From assembly GCA_030673205.1 (NCBI GenBank), contig DAOVJP010000127.1:1-5231 (forward strand): 5,231 nucleotides of DNA, read 5' to 3'. The first letter of the stretch is position 1, and each line of letters starts with the position of its first letter. Below, piece by piece: positions 1 to 4,082 of the stretch. The notes beneath the pieces are model-generated. The model saw only the letters and a list, made by a program, of their open reading frames with translations, was not told the DNA's origin and did no database searches. The stretch comes from Thermoplasmata archaeon (GTDB lineage Archaea; Thermoplasmatota; Thermoplasmata; JAGHBH01). A program made the position numbers and the translations under genes.

Positions 1-159
1 AAGCCAGCCCAGGAAACGGGCGAGCAGTTCTTCAGCTTCGCGTTCTTCCTGTTCGCCTGGGCCGAGAGCAAAAAAGCCCGAAAGCCCACACGCCCATCTC
101 GCACACCCATTCCGCCCACCCCTCCCTCACGCCCATCTTGCACACCCAAATGCTTATAA
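1..159 (+). CDS. Possible C-terminal tail of an upstream protein (5' end outside window)
   Basis: Frame 1 is open from the first base to a TAA at 157-159, giving 52 residues. The first 29 or so look coding: third positions are almost all G or C, and the peptide has a Phe-rich hydrophobic stretch (QFFSFAFFLFAWAE) followed by a basic SKKARK, as at the cytoplasmic end of a last membrane helix. The remainder (PTRPSRTPIPPTPPSRPS...) is Pro/Arg/Ser-rich, coincides with a direct repeat, and may be an extension after loss of an original stop, or plain intergenic DNA. The stop lies inside the glnS TATA box, so the two genes would be very tightly packed. I do not recognise the family. Without the upstream sequence the reading frame is only probable. 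Confidence 0.35.
   Translation, partial: KPAQETGEQFFSFAFFLFAWAESKKARKPTRPSRTPIPPTPPSRPSCTPKCL
89..148 (+). repeat. 21-bp imperfect direct repeat upstream of the glnS TATA box
   Basis: Positions 89-109 and 128-148 share a 21-base sequence (CACGCCCATCT, then C or T, then GCACACCCA) with one mismatch and a period of 39 bases. The second copy ends four bases before the glnS TATA box. The strand from about 79 to 150 is strikingly poor in G. The position fits an operator or activator site, but nothing in the sequence proves binding; a chance local duplication is equally possible. Confidence 0.5.
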
Positions 160-192
160 TTCTACCACTGCTAAACCAGGCAGGACAGGTGG
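153..192 (+). promoter_or_regulatory. Archaeal-type promoter (TATA box) and ribosome binding site of glnS
   Basis: A TATA-like CTTATAATT at 153-161 stands in otherwise C-rich DNA, 38-46 bases before the glnS ATG. Archaeal initiation usually occurs about 25 bases downstream of the box, here near 182, which leaves a leader of roughly 17 bases. That leader contains AGGTGG at 187-192, a Shine-Dalgarno-like site six bases before the ATG at 199, and supports that start. Confidence 0.65.
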
Positions 193-198
193 CGCGAC

Positions 199-1875
199 AT
201 GGACCCGGAAGAGCATTCATCACGGGATTTCATCCGTGAGATCATCGACGAGCACAACAAGAACGGCCAATTTGAAGGGCGAGTGCATACGAGGTTCCCT
301 CCGGAGCCGAACGGGTATCTGCACATCGGCCACGCCAAGTCCATCTGCCTTAACTTCGGCATCGCCGAGGAATATGGTGGACAATGTAATCTCAGATTCG
401 ATGATACGAACCCCTCCAAAGAAGAGGAGGAATATGTCCGATCCATCATCCGGGACGTGCAGTGGCTTGGGTTCGACTGGGAGGACAGGCTCTTCTTCTC
501 CTCTGACTATTTCGACAAGATGTACGAATACGCCGTACAGTTGGTGAAGGCCGGAAAAGCATATGTGGACGAGCTGTCCGCGGAGGAGATAAGGGAATAT
601 CGTGGGAGCCTCACGACACCCGGGAAAGAGAGCCCGCATCGTGATCGACCGACGGAGGAAAGCCTGGACCTATTGGAGCGCATGAAAGCGGGGGAGTTCG
701 GGGACGGGGAGAAGGTGTTGCGGGCGAAGGTGGACATGTCCCACCCGAACATGAACATGCGCGACCCAGTGATGTACCGCATACTCCACGCCACGCATCA
801 CAACACCGGCGACAAATGGTGCATATATCCGATGTACGACTGGGCCCACGGCTTGGAGGATTCCATCGAAGGGATAACACATTCCATCTGCACTCTGGAG
901 TTCGAGAACCATCGACCCCTGTATGACTGGTTCCTCAACGAGCTTGGCATATACCACCCTCAGCAGATCGAGTTCGCCAGGCTCAACCTGACATATACGG
1001 TGATGAGCAAGCGTATGCTCCTGGAACTGGTTGAGGGAAAATATGTCTCGGGTTGGGACGATCCCAGGCTTCCCAGCATAAGCGGCATGAAACGCCGCGG
1101 CTATCCCCCTGAGGCCATCCGGGAGTTCTGCGGGAGAATAGGCGTGGCCAAGGTGAACAGCACCATAGCCATAGAGTTCTTGGAGCATTGTGTTCGTGAT
1201 GCCCTGAACAGAACCGCCAGGCGGTATATGGGTGTTCTAGACCCTCTCAAGGTCGTCATCGAGAATTTCTCCGATGAAGAGGAATTCATGGACGTGGTGA
1301 ACAACCCGGAAGACCCAGAAGCTGGTACCAGGAAGGTCCCATTCTCCAACGAGCTGTACATCGAAAGGGGCGATTTCATGGTAGACCCTCCCAAGAAGTT
1401 CTATAGGCTGGCTCCGGGGAGGGAGGTCCGCTTCCGGAACGCATACCTGGTGACCTGCACCGACCATATCATGGATGGAGAGAAGGTGGTGGAGCTGAGG
1501 TGTCGGATAGACCCGGAGAGCAGAGGCGGGGATGCGCCCGATGGACGGAAGGTGAGATCCACCATACACTGGGTGTCCGCAAAACATGCTTTGGACGCCG
1601 AGGTACGCCTGTATGAGACGTTGTTCACTGTGGAGGAGCCACTGGGGCAGAAGGATGTGGATTTCAAGGAGCTTTTGAACCCGGAGTCGCTGAAAGTGCT
1701 GAAAGGGTGTAAAGTGGAGCCATCCCTCCAAGAACTCCAGCCCTATGACCGTTTCCAGTTTGAGCGGTTGGGATATTTCTGTGCGGACCCAGATACCACT
1801 GGGATGGTGTTCAACCGGACCGTCCCTCTACGGGATACTTGGGCCAAGATACAGAAGCAGCAACGGAAGGCGTGA
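199..1875 (+). CDS. glnS: Glutaminyl-tRNA synthetase (bacterial-type GlnRS)
   Basis: Class I aminoacyl-tRNA synthetase that charges tRNA-Gln directly with glutamine using ATP in the cytoplasm. The 558-aa product is collinear with E. coli GlnRS (554 aa) from end to end. It has PPEPNGYLHIGHAKS with the HIGH signature at residues 42-45, RFDDTNP at 66-72, the amino-acid pocket segment CIYPMYDW at 208-215, ITHSICTLEF at 226-235, and a VMSKR version of the KMSKS loop at 268-272. GWDDPRLP follows at 285-292, then the two beta-barrel anticodon-binding domains with IHWVSAKHAL and the terminal GYFCADPD / FNRTVPLRDTWAK. No extra domain or frameshift is seen. The ATG has a good RBS and TATA box. A tRNA-Gln lies 205 bases downstream on the same strand. 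Archaea generally lack GlnRS and use non-discriminating GluRS plus GatDE, so the bacterial resemblance implies horizontal transfer (inference). Identification is secure. Confidence 0.97.
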   Translation: MDPEEHSSRDFIREIIDEHNKNGQFEGRVHTRFPPEPNGYLHIGHAKSICLNFGIAEEYGGQCNLRFDDTNPSKEEEEYVRSIIRDVQWLGFDWEDRLFFSSDYFDKMYEYAVQLVKAGKAYVDELSAEEIREYRGSLTTPGKESPHRDRPTEESLDLLERMKAGEFGDGEKVLRAKVDMSHPNMNMRDPVMYRILHATHHNTGDKWCIYPMYDWAHGLEDSIEGITHSICTLEFENHRPLYDWFLNELGIYHPQQIEFARLNLTYTVMSKRMLLELVEGKYVSGWDDPRLPSISGMKRRGYPPEAIREFCGRIGVAKVNSTIAIEFLEHCVRDALNRTARRYMGVLDPLKVVIENFSDEEEFMDVVNNPEDPEAGTRKVPFSNELYIERGDFMVDPPKKFYRLAPGREVRFRNAYLVTCTDHIMDGEKVVELRCRIDPESRGGDAPDGRKVRSTIHWVSAKHALDAEVRLYETLFTVEEPLGQKDVDFKELLNPESLKVLKGCKVEPSLQELQPYDRFQFERLGYFCADPDTTGMVFNRTVPLRDTWAKIQKQQRKA

Positions 1876-1930
1876 CCCTTCTCTGAGACTATGCTCTGTG
1901 AGCGAAACACCCCCCCTCCCTCCCCATCAG

Positions 1931-1940
1931 AAAAGTATAT
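1931..1940 (+). promoter_or_regulatory. Possible TATA box for the tRNA-Gln transcript
   Basis: AAAAGTATAT stands out in a C-rich intergenic region and is the only TATA-like element between glnS and the tRNA. If used, transcription would begin near 1960, giving a 5' leader of about 120 bases that includes both copies of the 27-bp repeat and the 49-nt hairpin. Archaeal tRNA promoters usually sit much closer to the gene. The tRNA could instead come from glnS read-through followed by RNase P processing. Confidence 0.35.
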
Positions 1941-1977
1941 GCCCTCGTCGGCTTTTCCACCTCCTCTGGCGCGATCC

Positions 1978-2085
1978 TTTCGCTCATCTCATTCGCAAAA
2001 GCCCATTCGCAGCCCCATAGTCTTGGAGGAACCCTCTGGGCTCCTCCGACTCTGGGACTTTCGCTCATTTCATTCGCAAAAGCCC
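1978..2085 (+). repeat. 27-bp direct repeat ahead of the hairpin and ahead of the tRNA
   Basis: Positions 1978-2004 and 2059-2085 match at 26 of 27 bases (TTTCGCTCAT, then C or T, then TCATTCGCAAAAGCCC). Each copy is followed by the element AGCCCCATAGT, at 2011-2021 in the first case and at 2081-2091, as the tRNA 5' end, in the second. The first copy carries 11 extra bases between the repeat and that element. This indicates a local tandem duplication of the tRNA 5' flank plus the first bases of the gene. Confidence 0.85.
2011..2059 (+). ncRNA. 49-nt hairpin beginning with the tRNA-Gln 5' sequence (unknown RNA or tRNA relic)
   Basis: The segment folds into one long stem of about 19 Watson-Crick pairs with a three-base TCT loop at 2035-2037. 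Pairs run AGCCCCA (2011-2017) with TGGGACT (2053-2059, one C/A mismatch), AGTC with GACT, GGAGGA (2025-2030) with TCCTCC (2042-2047), and CCC with GGG. Interruptions are one T/C mismatch, a TT bulge at 2023-2024 and an A/C mismatch. The outer seven pairs resemble an archaeal tRNA-Gln acceptor stem, and the first 11 bases are identical to the real tRNA at 2081. There are no D or T arms and no CCA end. It may be a relic of a duplicated tRNA, a processing or termination structure, or a distinct small RNA. Only the fold and the shared sequence are seen directly. Confidence 0.5.
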
Positions 2086-2156
2086 CATAGTGTAGCGGTC
2101 AAACACGCAGGATCCTGTATCCTGAGACAGAGGTTCGAGTCCTCTTGGGGCCACCA
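2081..2156 (+). tRNA. tRNA-Gln (anticodon CUG), CCA encoded, unusual anticodon loop
   Basis: A complete cloverleaf reads directly. The acceptor AGCCCCA pairs with TGGGGCC, with 1-72 being A opposite C; T8 A9 follow; the D stem is GTGT/ACAC with G18 G19 in the loop. The anticodon stem is CAGGA/TCCTG, the variable loop AGAC, the T arm AGAGG-TTCGAGT-CCTCT, then A73 and encoded CCA (2154-2156). The anticodon CTG is at 2115-2117 and reads CAG. The layout (A1, AGAC, A73, CAGGA/TCCTG stem) agrees with archaeal tRNA-Gln as I recall it. The anticodon loop TCCTGTA is odd: C33 replaces U33, position 37 is U instead of a purine, and U32-A38 can pair, leaving a five-base loop. The adjacent glnS is the likely charging enzyme. 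Shifting the loop by one to restore U33 (anticodon CCT) destroys the stem, so Gln(CUG) is preferred. It may be a specialised or decaying tRNA. Confidence 0.9.
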
Positions 2157-2170
2157 TTACCCAACTGCAT

Positions 2171-2212
2171 CTTTTGCGCCAGCAAAAGGTCGGAGGAAGC
2201 TTTGCTTCCTCC
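2171..2212 (+). terminator. Two tandem hairpins downstream of tRNA-Gln (possible 3' processing or termination signal)
   Basis: CTTTTG (2171-2176) pairs with CAAAAG (2183-2188) around a six-base loop. Three bases later GGAGGAAGC (2192-2200) pairs perfectly with GCTTCCTCC (2204-2212) around TTT. They begin 15 bases after the tRNA CCA end and finish before the next TATA box. No T-run follows, which archaeal termination normally uses, so a role in 3' trimming or as a transcriptional barrier is also possible. The second stem resembles the inner stem of the hairpin upstream of the tRNA. Confidence 0.45.
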
Positions 2213-2253
2213 AAGATATATTACCCGCCCATTACCAAAATATTTTACAGGAG
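2213..2253 (+). promoter_or_regulatory. Promoter and ribosome binding site of the MazG-like gene
   Basis: AAGATATATTA at 2213-2223 is a good archaeal TATA box that would place initiation near 2243. AGGAG at 2249-2253 is a strong Shine-Dalgarno site eight bases before the ATG at 2262. A second A/T-rich stretch (AAAATATTTTA, 2237-2247) is too close to the ATG to serve as the TATA box for it. These elements select the ATG at 2262 over the in-frame ATG at 2145, which lies inside the tRNA. Confidence 0.65.
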
Positions 2254-2261
2254 TGGAACAG

Positions 2262-2549
2262 ATGGAACTAGAAGATATACAGGCCCGTATACGGGAGATG
2301 TTCGGGGAAGAAGACAAGGCGTCTGGCCCTCTTTTGCTCACCAGCGTATTGGCAGAGGAGACAGGGGAGTTGGCCAAAGCTGTGAGAGGCAAGGGGGACG
2401 TGGCTGAGGAGGCGGCGGATGTGATATTCATCACCCTTAGCATAGCGAACCTCTTCGATGTGAACATCTCCAAGGCTCTGGAGAAGAAATATCTAAGCCG
2501 GTCCAAGGAGGAGATATCGGAGGGATGGAAGGACGTACCCTGGAAATAG
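2262..2549 (+). CDS. MazG-like nucleotide pyrophosphohydrolase (small, 95 aa)
   Basis: All-alpha NTP pyrophosphohydrolases hydrolyse (d)NTPs to the monophosphate and pyrophosphate and usually act as house-cleaning enzymes; the exact substrate cannot be read from sequence. The 95-aa product has the metal-binding pattern of the family: E32-E33-x-x-E36 (AEETGE) on the first helix of the motif, then E50-x-x-D53 (EEAADV), followed by a hydrophobic helix (VIFITLSIANLF) and a conserved-looking tail (LEKKYLSRSKEE). The length fits a single-domain MazG-like protein, not the roughly 260-aa two-domain E. coli MazG. The start at 2262 is fixed by AGGAG eight bases upstream and its own TATA box. It ends only ten bases from the stop of the convergent poly-Glu gene. 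The family call is firm, the biological role is not. Confidence 0.87.
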   Translation: MELEDIQARIREMFGEEDKASGPLLLTSVLAEETGELAKAVRGKGDVAEEAADVIFITLSIANLFDVNISKALEKKYLSRSKEEISEGWKDVPWK

Positions 2550-2559
2550 ACAGGGCTCC

Positions 2560-3861
2560 TCAGAATGGGAGTAATCCCATTTCGTAGATAATAAGCAAAA
2601 TGGCTACTACTGCCACTACTAGCGCCGCAATTCCCAGGCCTGTGGCGAGCTTGCGGACCTTGCGGATCTCCTCCGCAAGTTGTTTCTCTATGATCTGCTT
2701 CAAGGCTTTGTTCGCAGCGTCCATCTTCATGTCCTGGGACCGTGATTTCGCCTTGAACTGATCCTTCAGTTTCACCATATCCTCCTTGATCTTCTTTATC
2801 TCCGAAGGACGGGATTGGTCCATGGCCTCCATCCTCTTCTCCAGGTTGTAGAGACGACGATTCATCCGGAAGATGGTCTTCTTTATCTCTGGAGGAAGTT
2901 CGGCGGACGGGATGCTCTGGATCTTCGGCTTGACCTTCTCTTTCTGCACTTCCACGAAGAGTCTCTCATCCCTCCGAGGGTGACGGCGATGTGGTCTTGT
3001 CCGCCTAGCAGAGACAGGGGGCTTCTCGCGTTCACGCCCCTGCTCGGGCTCTAGCTCCTCCAGGTTGCTCTCGGCGGCGATGAAGGCGAGGGTTGGAACA
3101 CCGCTCCCTTCACTCTCCCCCTCTCCAACCCCCTCTTCCTCCTCTTCCTCCTCTTCCTCCTCTTCCTCCTCTTCCTCCTCTTCCTCCTCTTCCTCCTCTT
3201 CCTCCTCGAATCCAGGGGGTAGTTGTAGTTCCAATATGTCTAGGATGGATAGGTATCCTTTGAAACGGCTATATATCTCATCGCTCACCTCTGTCTCCAT
3301 AGATTCTATAAGATCCTTTGTAGAAGAGAGCCTGGTCATCTGTCCTGCTACACGATCCTCGAGCCAGGGGTTGACCTTGGCCATATCGGTTATGTCTCCT
3401 TCCAGGCCCTGTATCTCGTTCTTCATGATGGCGAGGGATTCCTTCTTCTTGGCGAAGGAACTGTCGTGTTCGGCATCCTTCTCTGCCAGGAAGTCGGCCC
3501 TATCAGCGGAGGCTTCATCCAGCGTCTTCAGCCCGATGAAATGATCACATGCCTTGTCCTCCAATACCCAACGCACCTCGTGGAATTCCCCCTCTTTCAC
3601 AGAGATGGTGAGCGCTTCGTCTCCTTTGACGAAGACTATGCCCATGGTACCATTATCGAAGCGATATGCCTGTATCTTGAACGGATAGTCTGTGTAGAAC
3701 GCTGGCATATCCTCCTTCGGTAGCCTAGCTACATCTATCAACTCCCGATAACGAGACAGGTAGGTCTCTATGAAATGCTCTATCCTATCCCTCTCGCCAT
3801 CGCTGGTTTCACTGGCATCCTCTTCATTGATATCCTCATGCTTTTGCTTCTTCGGGACCAT
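2560..3861 (-). CDS. Hypothetical tail-anchored coiled-coil protein with a 25-residue poly-Glu tract
   Basis: I do not recognise this 433-aa protein. Residues 1-35 are polar and charged. Residues 40-115 look like a small alpha/beta domain (YPFKIQAYRFDNGTMGIVFV, then alternating strands). Residues 118-200 are helical and probably coiled coil. Residues 219-243 are 25 consecutive Glu, followed by a Gly/Glu/Ser linker. Residues 285-300 form a strongly basic patch (ARRTRPHRRHPRRDER). Residues 322-404 are a Lys/Glu-rich predicted coiled coil. Residues 405-426 form one hydrophobic helix (GLGIAALVVAVVAILLIIY), with only about seven residues after it. There is no signal peptide, so it is probably anchored by its C-terminus with the bulk in the cytoplasm. 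The acidic and basic blocks could bind each other or other molecules. It has its own promoter and is convergent with the MazG-like gene. Coding status is well supported by length and composition; function is unknown. Confidence 0.85.
   Translation of the reverse strand: MVPKKQKHEDINEEDASETSDGERDRIEHFIETYLSRYRELIDVARLPKEDMPAFYTDYPFKIQAYRFDNGTMGIVFVKGDEALTISVKEGEFHEVRWVLEDKACDHFIGLKTLDEASADRADFLAEKDAEHDSSFAKKKESLAIMKNEIQGLEGDITDMAKVNPWLEDRVAGQMTRLSSTKDLIESMETEVSDEIYSRFKGYLSILDILELQLPPGFEEEEEEEEEEEEEEEEEEEEEEEEEGVGEGESEGSGVPTLAFIAAESNLEELEPEQGREREKPPVSARRTRPHRRHPRRDERLFVEVQKEKVKPKIQSIPSAELPPEIKKTIFRMNRRLYNLEKRMEAMDQSRPSEIKKIKEDMVKLKDQFKAKSRSQDMKMDAANKALKQIIEKQLAEEIRKVRKLATGLGIAALVVAVVAILLIIYEMGLLPF
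2564..2581. terminator. Hairpin at the convergent 3' ends (possible bidirectional terminator)
   Basis: AATGGGA (2564-2570) pairs with TCCCATT (2575-2581) around GTAA, 15 bases after the MazG-like stop codon and within the last codons of the opposing gene. A weaker CCCTG/CAGGG stem (2538-2542 with 2551-2555) spans the MazG-like stop. The symmetry could serve both convergent transcripts, but there is no clear T-run. Confidence 0.3.
3133..3207 (-). repeat. Perfect 9-bp tandem repeat (about 8.3 copies) encoding 25 Glu
   Basis: Read on the coding strand, GAGGAGGAA repeats without a single change over 75 bases, so even the synonymous GAG/GAA choice is periodic. The + strand is pure pyrimidine from 3129 to 3207. 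The unit is a multiple of three, so gain or loss of copies changes only the length of the Glu tract and keeps the frame. Confidence 0.97.
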
Positions 3862-3888
3862 TTTCTCAGGTTTCCTTAATCCCCAGCC

Positions 3889-3902
3889 GCTATATAATAT
3901 TT
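3889..3902 (-). promoter_or_regulatory. TATA box of the poly-Glu protein gene
   Basis: On the minus strand the sequence AATATTATATA (within 3889-3902) lies about 30-40 bases before the ATG at 3861. Initiation about 25 bases downstream would fall near 3870, giving a short or nearly absent leader. No convincing Shine-Dalgarno site is visible, which fits leaderless or short-leader translation, common in archaea. The box overlaps the stop codon of the doubtful 46-aa ORF. Confidence 0.6.
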
Positions 3903-4041
3903 AGGCAACACCCGGCTTCATCCCGAAAGTCGATATGACTTTCACAACATCTTCGGGCGGATCCTTGAAAGGTTTGGCCTTTTGATCTAGAACATAAAAG
4001 TGAAAATAGCTTTTGGATGAGGCCGTTTGTCCTACAAACAT
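3901..4041 (-). CDS. Doubtful 46-aa ORF between two divergent promoters
   Basis: The ORF begins at the ATG at 4041 and ends at TAA at 3901. The peptide is MFVGQTASSKSYFHFYV followed by LDQKAKPFKDPPEDVVKVIS and TFGMKPGVA. The second half (PPEDVVKVISTFGMKPG) has a protein-like mix of charged and hydrophobic residues, and the ORF fills the divergent region almost exactly. Against it, no Shine-Dalgarno site precedes the ATG, and the only TATA-like box lies directly against the start codon, where it cannot drive this start and more plausibly serves the divergent Nudix gene. The frame is also open further upstream through antisense of that gene. It could be a small gene, a decayed gene remnant or chance. 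I recognise no family. Confidence 0.25.
   Translation of the reverse strand: MFVGQTASSKSYFHFYVLDQKAKPFKDPPEDVVKVISTFGMKPGVA
3925..3943. repeat. Inverted repeat in the divergent intergenic region
   Basis: GAAAGTC (3925-3931) and GACTTTC (3937-3943) form a perfect seven-base inverted repeat around GATAT. It lies 25-45 bases upstream of the TATA box of the minus-strand gene and about 100 bases upstream of the Nudix-fusion TATA box. It could be an operator for a dimeric regulator, or simply a small stem inside the doubtful ORF. Confidence 0.3.
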
Positions 4042-4079
4042 TATATAGTTGAACACAGGATATGATCTTATTGAGGTGA
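4041..4079 (+). promoter_or_regulatory. Promoter and ribosome binding site of the DUF126-Nudix gene
   Basis: TTATATA at 4041-4047 is a good TATA box. It would start transcription near 4069 and leave a leader of about 14 bases. GAGGTGA at 4073-4079 matches the anti-Shine-Dalgarno end of 16S rRNA well and ends three bases before the ATG at 4083. Together they fix the start of the fused protein, including its N-terminal domain. Confidence 0.7.
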
Positions 4080-4082
4080 AGC

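Noticed and set aside
670..1188. 172-codon minus-strand ORF inside glnS, and several similar ones
   Set aside because: These are shadows of glnS caused by GC-biased codon use; the + strand product is a full-length, motif-complete GlnRS.
1978..2085. Two-copy repeat considered as a CRISPR remnant
   Set aside because: Only two copies, the first with an insertion, and each leading into a tRNA-like 5' end. There is no spacer regularity and no cas genes.
2107..2123. Reading the tRNA anticodon as CCT (Arg) with a normal U33 and G37
   Set aside because: This shift breaks the anticodon stem (GCAGG against ATCCT pairs poorly), whereas CTG keeps five perfect pairs and the archaeal tRNA-Gln pattern.
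2145..2261. 39-codon N-terminal extension of the MazG-like protein
   Set aside because: The upstream ATG lies inside the tRNA T arm and the extension is not family-like. The ATG at 2262 has AGGAG at the right distance and its own TATA box.
1891..2271. 126-codon + strand ORF crossing the leader, tRNA and hairpins
   Set aside because: It reads through the tRNA gene and gives a low-complexity Pro/Ser/His-rich peptide; the RNA features explain the sequence.
3065..3544. 159-codon + strand ORF with a long poly-Ser run
   Set aside because: It is the antisense of the poly-Glu repeat (CTC/TTC repeats read in another frame as TCC/TCT). The opposite strand has the longer, protein-like ORF with promoter and membrane helix.
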